Positions 20,089 to 29,200 of a DNA stretch of 32,625 nucleotides are shown piece by piece; position 1 is the first letter of the stretch; every line of letters begins with the position of its first letter. The stretch covers positions 1 through 32,625 of the IMG/VR virus record IMGVR_UViG_3300046750_000103; one strand, given 5' to 3'. The notes beneath the pieces were generated by a model that had not been told where the DNA came from, made no database searches, and saw only the letters and a list, made by a program, of their open reading frames with translations. This DNA is from a virus. A program made the position numbers and the translations under genes.

Positions 20089-20688
20089 ATGAAGATAGTC
20101 GAATTGATACTTGACGAAAATCAAGAAGAATCTGGAATCGAAGCAATATCCATAGTTGAAAATCCTGCCATAGAAGAAGATTTTGTTGCTTTAAAAAGTA
20201 ATGAAATTAAACTTGCAGAAATAGATAAAGAAAAAAAGATATTAATGGGAGCTTTGTTAATACCAAACAAACCTATATATCGAAATAATGGAGAAGATGA
20301 ATATTATATATACTTCTCTAAAGATACGGTATTGAAAGCATCCCAAATGTATTTGACAAAAGGCAATCAAAACAATTCAACATTAGAACACCAACATTCA
20401 TTAAGTGGTTTAAGTTTGGTAGAATCTTGGCTTGTTGAAGATGAAGTACACGACAAGTCCAGAAAGTATGGTATGAATGTACCTGTAGGAACTTGGATGG
20501 GAGCTGTAAAAGTCAACAATGATGAGGTGTGGAATGACTATGTCAAAACAGGTAAAGTAAAAGGGTTTTCTATAGAAGGCTACTTTGCAGATAAAATGGA
20601 ACGACCTAAAGATTCTGTTGGATTATCAGAAGATAAAGAAGCAGACGATTTATTAGATAAAATAAAAGAGATATTAACTAATGCCTAA
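20089..20688 (+). CDS. XkdF-like prohead protease
   Basis: The 199-residue protein shows the phage XkdF-type protease pattern. MKIVELILDENQEESGIEAI SIVENPAIEE is followed by a strand MGALLIPNKPIYR, the histidine region LEHQH (H101/H103), VESW with S113, and WMGAVKVNNDEVW ... VKGFSIEGYF. The conserved His and Ser would form the catalytic pair that trims scaffold and capsid proteins during head maturation. It is encoded before the scaffold and major capsid genes, the normal order for this function, and follows a late promoter motif by four bases. Confidence 0.75.
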   Translation: MKIVELILDENQEESGIEAISIVENPAIEEDFVALKSNEIKLAEIDKEKKILMGALLIPNKPIYRNNGEDEYYIYFSKDTVLKASQMYLTKGNQNNSTLEHQHSLSGLSLVESWLVEDEVHDKSRKYGMNVPVGTWMGAVKVNNDEVWNDYVKTGKVKGFSIEGYFADKMERPKDSVGLSEDKEADDLLDKIKEILTNA

Positions 20689-20830
20689 AAAAACATTTTT
20701 CCCAAGTCATTCGAGTCCTAAAAGTTCAAGACGTGCTTGTTTATGTAAAGATAAAAATACTTATTCAAGAAAATGTTGTGATGGCTCTTTATGGGCGCAA
20801 GGCATAGGAGTTATATCAAGAACAATATGA
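20681..20830 (+). CDS. Conserved Cys-rich small phage protein, 49 aa
   Basis: The 49-residue product contains SSPKSSRRACLCKDKNTYSR, then KCCDGSLWAQGIG. Four cysteines (C20, C22, C32, C33) in the CLC...KCC arrangement plus SLWAQGIG form a motif I have seen repeatedly in Bacteroidota phages, in the head gene region and without assigned function. It overlaps the protease gene by eight bases. It may be a minor virion component. Confidence 0.6.
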   Translation: MPKKTFFPSHSSPKSSRRACLCKDKNTYSRKCCDGSLWAQGIGVISRTI

Positions 20831-20835
20831 AAATG

Positions 20836-20863
20836 CAAAAAAATTAATTAACCACGTTATATA
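20836..20863 (+). promoter_or_regulatory. Late promoter motif, copy 4 (scaffold/capsid)
   Basis: CAAAAA (20836-20841), 12 bases, ACGTTATATA (20854-20863); start codon seven bases later at 20871. This unit would drive scaffold and major capsid genes, the most heavily expressed late genes. Confidence 0.75.
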
Positions 20864-20870
20864 TATAATT

Positions 20871-21530
20871 ATGAAATCAACTGAAATGTTAAACCAAATC
20901 AAGACGCTTCTAAACATAGAAGTTAAACTTGAAGAACAAAAACTTGAGAACGGCACTCGTGTAGAAGCAGAATCGTTTGAAAAAGGTAAAGAGATATTCA
21001 TTCTTACAGATGACGAAAAAGTTGCTATGCCAGTAGGAGAATACCTACTTGAAGATGGTAGACTTGTAGTTGTTGCAGAAGAAGGAATTATTGATGACGT
21101 TAGAGAAGTATCTGACGAAGTTCCACAAAAGGAAGAAGAATCTAAAGATGAAACCGAAGATTTAGAAAAAGAAGAAGAAGAAATGGAAGAAGAAGCTGAC
21201 GTTGAAGATTGGGCTGGTATGGAAAAAAGAATTAAAAACCTTGAAGATGCCATTGCTGACCTTAAATCTAAAGTAGGAGAAAGCAATATGGAAGAAGAAA
21301 AAGAAGTTGAAATGGAAGAAGAAGTTTCAAGACAACCTAAATCCAGAACAATTAAAGAAGAATTTAACGAAGAAGTAAACGAGCAATTAAAGGAAGAATT
21401 ATCACAACCTGCTGCTGCTCCAATCAAGCATAATCCAGAAGCTGGAAATGCAAAAAAGGAAAATTTTAGAATTGCTCCTAACAGACGCCCTTCTACAATG
21501 GACTATATATTAAATCAATTAAATAAATAA
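20871..21530 (+). CDS. Capsid scaffolding protein
   Basis: The 219-residue protein has an N-terminal helical segment and a small β domain (GTRVEAESFEKGKEIFILTD, VAMPVGEYLLEDGRLVVVAE). A very acidic coiled-coil centre follows (about residues 84-155, many consecutive Glu), then a basic, Pro-containing tail ending RRPSTMDYILNQLNK. An acidic helical core with a basic C-terminus that could bind the capsid protein is what a scaffold needs, and the gene lies directly between the protease and major capsid genes. No enzymatic motif. Confidence 0.7.
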   Translation: MKSTEMLNQIKTLLNIEVKLEEQKLENGTRVEAESFEKGKEIFILTDDEKVAMPVGEYLLEDGRLVVVAEEGIIDDVREVSDEVPQKEEESKDETEDLEKEEEEMEEEADVEDWAGMEKRIKNLEDAIADLKSKVGESNMEEEKEVEMEEEVSRQPKSRTIKEEFNEEVNEQLKEELSQPAAAPIKHNPEAGNAKKENFRIAPNRRPSTMDYILNQLNK

Positions 21531-21541
21531 AATAAAAAATT

Positions 21542-22495
21542 ATGCCACAACCAACTATTACTACTACTTATGCTGGAGAATTTGCAGGTAAGTACATCGC
21601 TGCTGCTCTATTGAGTGGTAACACATTAAGTCAGGGTGCTGTCGAGATTAAGCCAAACATTAAGTTTAAAGAAGTTATGAAAAAAGTAGTTACTTCTGGT
21701 TTAATTACAGATGATTCTTGTGACTTCACATCTGCTGGTTCTGTAACACTTACAGAAAGAATTATCCAGCCAATAGAATTTCAAGTAAACCTTGAATTAT
21801 GTAAAACACCTTTTGAATCAGACTGGGGTGCAGTATCTATGGGATATTCTGCTTTTGATAATTTACCTCCTGATTTTTCAAGTTTTTTAATTGCTCACGT
21901 TGCAGAACAAGTATCTGCTAATACTGAAAGCAATATCTGGCAAGGAAATCTTGGTGGAGCGCAAGCTGGAGAATTTGATGGATTTACAACTTTAGCTACT
22001 GCAGATGCAGATGTAATTGACGTTGCTGCTGTAGGTGGTGGAGTTAATTCTGGTAACGTAGTTGCTGAATTAGGTAAAATTGTTGATGCAATTCCAAGCA
22101 CATTATATGGTAAAGATGATTTACACATTTACGTTTCACAAAACATTGCTAAAGCATACGTTAGAGCTTTAGGTGGATATGCTGCTATTACAGATGCTAA
22201 TGGTGGAGGAGTTGCAAACGGTATTGACAATAGAGGAACATTATGGTACGGAGGTAACGAAAACCTTTCTATTGATGGTGTAAAAATCTTTGTTGCTAAT
22301 GGTTTACCAAACAACTATGCAATGGCTGCACAAAAATCTAACTTATTCTTTGGAACAGGCTTAATGTCTGATTACAACCTTGTTAAGCTAATTGATATGG
22401 CTGACATAGACGGAAGTAAAAACGTAAGAGTAATTATGAGATTTACAGCTGGAGTACAATACGGAATTGGGTCTGAAATAGTACTTTATTCTTAA
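21542..22495 (+). CDS. Major capsid protein
   Basis: The 317-residue protein begins MPQPTITTTYAGEFAGKYIA. Features fitting a HK97-type capsid subunit are an N-terminal arm with EIKPNIKFKEVMKKVV, a helical spine region (SFLIAHVAEQVSANTESNIW), and a β-rich A-domain with LHIYVSQNIAKAYVRALGG. A loop follows (NEN..IDGVKIFVANGLPNN), then a final strand group (NVRVIMRFTAGVQYGIGSEI). It follows the protease and scaffold genes, is low in charge, and is ended by a strong terminator. I infer the fold from order and pattern, not from a detected family match. Confidence 0.8.
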   Translation: MPQPTITTTYAGEFAGKYIAAALLSGNTLSQGAVEIKPNIKFKEVMKKVVTSGLITDDSCDFTSAGSVTLTERIIQPIEFQVNLELCKTPFESDWGAVSMGYSAFDNLPPDFSSFLIAHVAEQVSANTESNIWQGNLGGAQAGEFDGFTTLATADADVIDVAAVGGGVNSGNVVAELGKIVDAIPSTLYGKDDLHIYVSQNIAKAYVRALGGYAAITDANGGGVANGIDNRGTLWYGGNENLSIDGVKIFVANGLPNNYAMAAQKSNLFFGTGLMSDYNLVKLIDMADIDGSKNVRVIMRFTAGVQYGIGSEIVLYS

Positions 22496-22519
22496 TAAAT
22501 TAAATTAACCAAAAATAAA

Positions 22520-22555
22520 GGGTAGGTGGGTATATGCTTACTTACCCTTTTTTTT
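22520..22555 (+). terminator. Strong terminator after the major capsid gene
   Basis: A 12-pair stem with some G-U pairs: GGGTAGGTGGGT (22520-22531) against GCTTACTTACCC (22536-22547), loop ATAT, then eight T. Tail-tube transcription must arise from read-through or a promoter I cannot identify before 22575. Confidence 0.85.
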
Positions 22556-22574
22556 ATAAAATAAAATATAAACT

Positions 22575-23102
22575 ATGGCTTGTACATTAAACACAGGTAG
22601 AAAATTACCTTGTAAAAGTGCCTTTGGTGGCATAAAAACAGTTTGGCTTGGAGATTTTGGTGGTATTACTGGTGTAACTGTAGATTCTACTACAAAACAA
22701 GTAACAACTATCGCAGGAACACAACCAGACTGGTATCAATTTGACGTAAAAGGAAATTCATCACTTGAAACAACTGTAACAAGTTCAAGAGAAAACGGAA
22801 CTACTTTTTATACTCAAACATTAAATTTAACACTTACTTACCTTGACGCTAAAACTCAAGCTGAATTGCAAGATATAGCAGTTGCAAGACCTTATGTTGT
22901 TGTTGAAGATTATTACGGAAATCAATTCTTATGTGGACTTGAAAACGGAATGGAGTTTGTTTCTGGAACTGTAGTTTCTGGAGCTGCTGCAGGAGATTTA
23001 TCAGGATTTACTTTAGTAATGGAAGGTCAAGAAGAATTAGCTCCTTACTTTTTAGATTCAGGATTAATTACTGCAGACGCAGAACAAATTGTACCTAACT
23101 AA
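22575..23102 (+). CDS. Major tail (tube) protein
   Basis: The 175-residue protein is β-rich with a short N-terminal Cys segment (MACTLNTGRKLPCKSAFGGI). Strands include TVWLGDFGGITGVTVD, QPDWYQFDVKGNSSLETTVT, TFYTQTLNLTLTYLD, ARPYVVVEDYYGNQFLCG and GDLSGFTLVMEGQEELAPYF. A single β-barrel-like domain of this length, flanked by terminators on both sides and next to the major capsid gene, is typical for the abundant tail tube subunit in Bacteroidota siphophages. Function is inferred from size, composition and place. Confidence 0.65.
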   Translation: MACTLNTGRKLPCKSAFGGIKTVWLGDFGGITGVTVDSTTKQVTTIAGTQPDWYQFDVKGNSSLETTVTSSRENGTTFYTQTLNLTLTYLDAKTQAELQDIAVARPYVVVEDYYGNQFLCGLENGMEFVSGTVVSGAAAGDLSGFTLVMEGQEELAPYFLDSGLITADAEQIVPN

Positions 23103-23124
23103 TATTTATTGATATTAAATTAAG

Positions 23125-23150
23125 AGCATCCTTTGGGGTGCTTTTTTTTT
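23125..23150 (+). terminator. Terminator after the tail tube gene
   Basis: AGCATCC (23125-23131) pairs with GGGTGCT (23136-23142), loop TTTG, followed by T-run 23142-23150. With the terminator at 22520 it isolates the tail tube gene as a single-gene message. Confidence 0.85.
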
Positions 23151-23165
23151 GCAATAACATTTTCA

Positions 23166-23193
23166 CAAAATAAGTTATTTATTACGTTATATA
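23166..23193 (+). promoter_or_regulatory. Late promoter motif, copy 5 (portal module)
   Basis: CAAAAT (23166-23171), 12 bases, ACGTTATATA (23184-23193); start codon four bases later at 23198. It drives the portal, adaptor and fibre genes. Confidence 0.75.
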
Positions 23194-23197
23194 TAAA

Positions 23198-23626
23198 ATG
23201 ATTGTATTAAAGACTATTACAACGGCTCAAGACTTTAAGGTAATACCAAGAGTTTACGGAAGCGAATTTACTTTATCTATAAGAGACGATAGTACAAACG
23301 TAAAGCAAACATATCAGGTTTCTAATGCTACAACATCTGGAAATTATTTAACATTTTCACAAGCGTTTAGTCCTGTACTTGTAGAAGGTCATTTTTACGA
23401 CATAGAATTATATAGTGACCCAAATTTTTGGAATACTAATTATTTTTTATGGGAATTATATAATGAGTTTTGGAATGTAGATACAACAGACATTGTAGAT
23501 ATATTTAAAGATAGGATTTTCTGTACTGACCAAGAAATAGACCAAATGGATAATTTATATTATGACATAAATCAAGGTCAATACATAACAGATAATTCTT
23601 ATAATAATGATTACATTGTAATATGA
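23198..23626 (+). CDS. Putative structural protein, 142 aa
   Basis: The product starts MIVLKTITTAQDFKVIPRVY. It is β-rich in the first half (SEFTLSIRDD, GNYLTFSQAFSPVL, GHFYDIELYSD) and helical near WNTNYFLWELYNEFWNV. The ending FKDRIFCTDQEIDQMDNLYY, then DINQGQYI, resembles a segment I know from structural proteins of flavobacterial phages, where it lies upstream of a portal gene. It may be a connector or minor virion protein. It overlaps the portal start by 4 bases. Confidence 0.5.
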   Translation: MIVLKTITTAQDFKVIPRVYGSEFTLSIRDDSTNVKQTYQVSNATTSGNYLTFSQAFSPVLVEGHFYDIELYSDPNFWNTNYFLWELYNEFWNVDTTDIVDIFKDRIFCTDQEIDQMDNLYYDINQGQYITDNSYNNDYIVI

Positions 23627-25662
23627 AAAAAAGAAAAAGAAATAGTTTAGGTCAATTTGTTAGAGGGTCTAAATCAGAAGTTAGTTTTGTTAATTTAAGC
23701 ACTTATACAAGTCCTGAAATCATTGAAGTTCCTAATCAAGATTGGATTGCTTATGGAGATGACAACAATTACTTTCAATTTTTAATAGACAGATACAATG
23801 GAAGTCCTACAAACAACGCCTGTATTAATGGTATTAGCCAACAAATTTACGGTAAAGGTTTAGGAGCTACAGATTCAAATAAAAAGCCAGAACAATACGC
23901 TGAAATGATTACACTTCTAAAAAAAGATGTAGTTAGGAAATTAAGTTATGACCTAAAACTTATGGGTCAATGTGCTATGCAAGTAATCTATTCTAAAGAC
24001 AGAAAAAAGATTGCACAAATAGAACACATACCAGTAGAAACTTTAAGAGCAGAAAAATGTAATGAAGATGGCGATATTCCTGCTTACTATTATTTTAAGG
24101 ATTGGGCTAAACTAAAGCCAAGCGACAAGCCATTGAGAATACCAGCTTATGGAATGTCAAAAGAAAATATTGAAATATATTACATAAAGCCATACAAGTC
24201 TGGTTTTTATTACTATGCACCAGTAGATTATCAAGGTGGAATACAATACGCAGAATTAGAAGAAGAAATATCTAATTACCACCTAAACAACATAATGAAT
24301 GGATTAAGTCCTTCAATGTTAATTAACTTCAATAATGGAACACCTAATCCACAAGAAAGAGAACTTATAGAAGCAAGAATTGCACAAAAGTTTTCAGGTA
24401 GTTCTAATGCAGGTAAATTTATTTTAAGTTTTAATGACAATAAAGATGCACAAGCTGAAATAACACCAGTTCAATTATCAGACGCACATAATCAATATCA
24501 ATTCCTTTCTGACGAATCACAAAGTAAAGTATTAGTAGCTCATAGAGTAGTAAGCCCTATGCTTTTAGGTATTAAAGACAATACAGGATTAGGTAATAAT
24601 GCAGATGAAATAAAGACTGCTTCCTTGCTTATGGATAATACCGTTATAAGACCATTTCAAGAGCTTTTAATAGATTCTTTTGATAATGTATTAGCTTATA
24701 ATAATATTGCCTTAAACCTATACTTTATTACGTTACAGCCATTAGAATTTACAGACGTAGACAGAAGCGTACAAAGTGATGAAGATATAGAAGAAGAAAC
24801 AGGAGTTAAAATGTCTGTTGAATTAAAAGAAGTAGATGGTTACGAAGTTTACGAAACTAAAGAAGAAGCAGAAGAACAAGCTAAAAAAATGGGATGTTCT
24901 GGTCATCACGAACACAAAGAAGGAGATAAAGTATGGTATATGCCTTGTGAATCACACGATGAAATAGATTTAAAGAAACCTTGTGAAGCTGGTTACGAAC
25001 AATACGGAATGAAAGTAAAAGGAGGGCGTTTAGTTCCTAATTGTATTCCTATTAAAATGTCAAGTGAACAAGCAGATGTTATTTTAGAAAACTTAAAAGG
25101 CGAAGTAATAAATGACGAATGGGAACTTGTAGATGAATTACAAGAAGGTTCTGAAATTAGTGATGAAGATTGGGCAAACATTTGTATTGATGAAAAAAAG
25201 AGTTTATTTCAACAACTAAAAGACGAAATAAGTGCTAAACCAGATGGTTTTAGTTATTTAGATTCTAAAAATTATAAAATTAGATATAAGTATGCAGTAG
25301 GTTCTACTAAACCAAGTAATTCTACAAGAGATTTTTGCGAGAATATGATGCGTTTATCTAAAAGTGGAATTGTATATAGACTTGAAGATATTGATAAAGC
25401 GTCAAGAGATGGTGTAAATAGAGAATTAGGACATAACAAAAAACCTTATGATTTATTTAAATTTAAAGGTGGAATATATTGTAGACATAAATGGATGCGT
25501 CAATTATACCGTTTAAAGAAAAACACTAAACCATCGAAAGATTTAAGCGATTATAAGAAAACAAGAACAATACCAAAAACGTATATTAAAAATCCAAGAG
25601 GAACTAAACAATCAGAAATAGCACCAATTAATATGCCAAATAGAGGAGCATACCCAAATTAG
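23623..25662 (+). CDS. Portal protein with long C-terminal extension
   Basis: The 679-residue protein opens with RKRNSLGQFVRG and EIIEVPNQDWIAYGDDNNYF. It continues with the portal-like SPTNNACINGISQQIYGKGL, LMGQCAMQVIYSKDRK, IEHIPVETLRAEKC, the adhesion-helix region ISNYHLNNIMNGLSPSMLIN and HRVVSPMLLG. The portal part ends near residue 385. The remaining 290 residues hold a Cys/His cluster (C425, H428, H429, H431, C442, H445), a KxxGGRLVPNC segment, and a domain with STRDFCENMMRLSKSGIVYR ... YDLFKFKGGIYCRHKW. The portal forms the dodecameric DNA channel; the extension may aid assembly or be packaged. Unusually it lies after the tape measure and capsid genes. Confidence 0.75.
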   Translation: MKKRKRNSLGQFVRGSKSEVSFVNLSTYTSPEIIEVPNQDWIAYGDDNNYFQFLIDRYNGSPTNNACINGISQQIYGKGLGATDSNKKPEQYAEMITLLKKDVVRKLSYDLKLMGQCAMQVIYSKDRKKIAQIEHIPVETLRAEKCNEDGDIPAYYYFKDWAKLKPSDKPLRIPAYGMSKENIEIYYIKPYKSGFYYYAPVDYQGGIQYAELEEEISNYHLNNIMNGLSPSMLINFNNGTPNPQERELIEARIAQKFSGSSNAGKFILSFNDNKDAQAEITPVQLSDAHNQYQFLSDESQSKVLVAHRVVSPMLLGIKDNTGLGNNADEIKTASLLMDNTVIRPFQELLIDSFDNVLAYNNIALNLYFITLQPLEFTDVDRSVQSDEDIEEETGVKMSVELKEVDGYEVYETKEEAEEQAKKMGCSGHHEHKEGDKVWYMPCESHDEIDLKKPCEAGYEQYGMKVKGGRLVPNCIPIKMSSEQADVILENLKGEVINDEWELVDELQEGSEISDEDWANICIDEKKSLFQQLKDEISAKPDGFSYLDSKNYKIRYKYAVGSTKPSNSTRDFCENMMRLSKSGIVYRLEDIDKASRDGVNRELGHNKKPYDLFKFKGGIYCRHKWMRQLYRLKKNTKPSKDLSDYKKTRTIPKTYIKNPRGTKQSEIAPINMPNRGAYPN

Positions 25663-25668
25663 AAAACT

Positions 25669-26181
25669 ATGGCAACAGCATTATTTATAAATAGAACTGA
25701 CCTTGTAAGAAATTCCATATTAGATGGAAATGTAGATACTGATAAATTTATACAGTTTATTAAAGTAGCTCAAGAAATAGATATACAAAACTATACAGGT
25801 ACAGACTTATATAATAAAATATCAACATTAATAGCTAATGGCGAAATTGATGACGTTGCTAATGCTAAATACAAGACATTATTAAACACCTATTTACAGC
25901 CAATGTTAATTTGGGCAGCTCAAGTATATTATATTCCTTTTGCAGCTTATTCTATTAAGAATGGTGGAGTGTTTAAACATAGGTCAGAAACAAGCGAAAC
26001 GGTAAGTAAAAATGAAGTAGATTATTTGGTAGATAAAGCAAGAGAATTTATGGAATATTATTCAAGACGCTTTATTGATTTTATGTCATTTAACCAGTCA
26101 GATTATCCTGAATATACAAGTAATACAAACGATGACATTTACCCTGATTATGACGCTTTATTTAATGGCTGGGTATTATGA
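25669..26181 (+). CDS. Putative head-tail adaptor
   Basis: The 170-residue protein starts MATALFINRTDLVRNSILDG. It is mostly helical (KFIQFIKVAQEIDIQNYTGT, YLQPMLIWAAQVYYIPFAAY, VSKNEVDYLVDKAREFMEYY) with a polar C-terminal tail. The segments FINRTDLVRNSILDGNVD and DIQNYTGTDLYNKI match a conserved family of Bacteroidota phage head-completion proteins (I recall it as a DUF-type adaptor family, number uncertain). It follows the portal by six bases, the expected position for an adaptor gp6-like protein. The stop overlaps the next ATG. Confidence 0.6.
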   Translation: MATALFINRTDLVRNSILDGNVDTDKFIQFIKVAQEIDIQNYTGTDLYNKISTLIANGEIDDVANAKYKTLLNTYLQPMLIWAAQVYYIPFAAYSIKNGGVFKHRSETSETVSKNEVDYLVDKAREFMEYYSRRFIDFMSFNQSDYPEYTSNTNDDIYPDYDALFNGWVL

Positions 26182-26273
26182 GATATAAACCAAAACAAAA
26201 GAATATAGAAAAACTAAAGACGTTTTTAAAAAAACAAGAAAATAAAAATAAAAAATATGGCAAGTCTATTTAA
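26178..26273 (+). CDS. Small basic protein, 31 aa
   Basis: A 31-codon frame, MRYKPKQKNIEKLKTFLKKQ and onward, starts at an ATG overlapping the adaptor stop and ends 17 bases inside the fibre gene. It is strongly lysine-rich and helical. Similar tiny basic peptides occur between adaptor and fibre genes of related phages. Real translation is plausible because of the overlaps. Confidence 0.4.
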   Translation: MRYKPKQKNIEKLKTFLKKQENKNKKYGKSI

Positions 26274-29200
26274 CACAAGAATATCAGATACTTATTCAGG
26301 TTTAATAAAAACTATTGATAACGCTGCTTTAACTGCAAGTCTAAAAGAATTAACAGACGGTTCAGGTTTATCTTCTGGATTGTATATGAATAATGCAGGG
26401 GATTTTAAAGTTACTGCTATATTAGAATTTGGTTCTTTAAAAGATACAGGAGAAAATATAATCATAAGTAAATTTGTAGATGCTGCAGATGGTATAGGAA
26501 ATAACGACAACGATACTACAATTCCTACTACTGCTGCAATTATAGATTATGTAGCTGCTCAAATTACTATAGAAGATTTAGATTTTACAGGCGATACAGG
26601 TTCTGGTCAAATAGATTTAGATTCACAAATATTTTCAATAGGTGGAACTACTAACGAAATCACAACAGTAGCTTCTGGTCAATCATTAACATTATCTTTA
26701 GATTCTACAGGTGTTAATTTACCTGACAATTCAACTGCTATTACACAAACAGCAGGAGATAATTCAACAAAAATAGCTACAACATCTTATGTAGATACTT
26801 TAGATGCTGCAAGTGATTTAGATTTTAGTGGAGATAGTGGAACTGGCGATGTTAATTTAAACACACAAACATTCGCAGTAACAGGAACAGCTAATCAAAT
26901 AGAATCAACTGCTTCTAATCAAGGATTAAGTTTACAATTTCCAAGTGCAGGTATTACATTACCAAATGGTTCTGTAGCTACAACTCAAAGTGCAGGAGAT
27001 AATAGTACAAAGGTAGCAACAACTTCTTACGTTGATACACTTGATGCTGCTTCTGATTTAGATATAACAGATGGCACAAATACAGGAGATGTAAACCTAA
27101 ACACTCAATCATTAAGTATTTTAGGAACAACAAACGAAATAGATAGTGTTGTAAGTGGTCAAAGCGTTACTTTAGGACTGCCTAATCAAATTAATGTAAA
27201 TGTACAAGGTAATTTAACAGGAAACGTAACAGGAGATGTTACAGGCGATTTAACAGGTAATTCAGCAGGTACTCATACAGGAGCAGTTATAGGAAATGTA
27301 ACAGGAAATGTTACTGGAGATGTAACAGGAGATTTAACAGGTAATGCAGATACGGCTACAGCTTGGGAAACTGCAAGAGATTTATCTTTAACAGGTCAAG
27401 CTACAGGAACAATATCAAGTGTTGATGGTACAAACAATGTAAGTGGTGCTGTAACGTTAGATAATAATTCAGTAACAGGCAAAGTATTAACAGGATTAAC
27501 TTCGCCTTCTGCAAGTTCTGTTTTAGCAACAGATACAATAGTAGAAGGTTTTGGAAAACTACAATCACAAGTAAACGGATTAGCAGGTGGATTAAGATTT
27601 ATGGGTTCGTGGGATGCAGATACAAATTCTCCTGTTTTAGGTTCAGGTGGTGGAGAAGCAGCAGCAGGAACAACAACTGCTACAACTGCAAACAAGTTAG
27701 TTGATAGTTCTGCTTCTTTCACAAGTACAGTAACAGTAGGAGACCAAGTAGTTAACCAAGTAGATGGTCAAACTGCATTAGTATCAAATGTAGATAGTGA
27801 TACAACACTTTCTTTAGATGCAGATATAATGCTAACAGGAGAAGCCTATACAATAGATAATAGCCCTTTTATAACACAAGGACATTATTACGTTGTTAGT
27901 GTAGGAGGTACTACTACATTAAATGGTGTTTCTAACTGGACTATTGGAGATTGGGTAATTGCAGGAGCAAACAATCAATGGACTAAATTAGACCATAGCC
28001 AAGTAGATGGAACAGGAACAACAGGTAACTTAACTAAATGGTCATCAACAAGTGTAATAGCAGATTCAATAGTTTCTGAATCAGGTAGTGCAATAACAGT
28101 AGATGGCTCATTAAGTACAAACACTAATTTAAGTTCAACAGGAAACTTTGCAGTAAATACAGATAAATTTACAGTAGCAGCTTCAAGTGGAAATACTGCC
28201 TTTACAGGAGATTTAGCAATTAATACAAATAAGTTTACAGTAAATGCTACAAGTGGAAATACTTTAGTCGCAGGAGATATAACAAGTGGTGGAAATATTC
28301 TACTTAATGGGGGTGTTTTATATAAAAATTCTGGTTCTATTGAAATTAAAGCTGAAAATATAAGAATTAAAGGAGTAACTACTAATGAAAATTTAGCTGG
28401 ATTTTATGAAAATGGTTCAGTCGAATTATTCTATGATAATGTACAAAAATTTGAAACTACAAGTACAGGTGTTAGTGTAACAGGAGATGGAATTTTTACA
28501 AATTCAGGAACTTTTGGAAATGATGTTTTTGTTGCACAAAACAAAGGTATTTTCTTTAATGGTGCATCTGATTTTTCGTCTGGTATTGCAGGAACATCAG
28601 CAGGTCAAGGGGTAAGAATATTTGCAGGTGGTTCAGCTAAAGTAACTATTGACAGTTCAGGAAACTCAACTTTTGCAGGAAATGTAACTTCTACAGGATT
28701 TATATTAGCAACAAATTCAGCACCAATTTTAGAGGCTCGTTCTACTTCAGGAACTCAAAACAGTTCTTTAATTTTAACTAATATAGCAACTTTAGTAGGT
28801 ACAGCAGCAGAAGGATTAAAGTTATATTATTCTGGTTCTACTGGAAATACTTTTTTAGATAGTTATTATTCAACTGGTAGTATTAATTTTAGAACAAAAG
28901 TATCAAGCACACCAATTACAGCACTTTCTATATCAGCAGACGGAAACTCAACTTTTGCAGGAGATGTAGAAATAAGAAGTGGAAATAAACTTATTTTACA
29001 AAGACCCAATAATGCAGTAGCAACTGAAATATCTACTGATTCTACAGGTGCTATGATATTAAATAGTATTAATGACGAAGGATTCTTTTTTAATAATAGT
29101 GGAACTAATGCTTTTAAGCTTGACCCAATTAACGCAACTTTTACAGGAAATGTAACAGCACCAGAACTTCGTTTACAAGCATCAGGTACAACGTATCTTA

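Noticed and set aside
20816-21427. Long frame on the minus strand opposite the scaffold gene (203 codons)
   Set aside because: It is Ser-rich and arises from the complement of the Glu-rich (GAA/GAG) coding of the scaffold gene. All real genes here are on the + strand, and it has no promoter, start context or motif.
27396-27722. Minus-strand frames opposite the fibre gene and other structural genes
   Set aside because: Low-complexity shadows of Thr/Ala/Gly-rich coding on the + strand, without motifs or overlaps consistent with translation.
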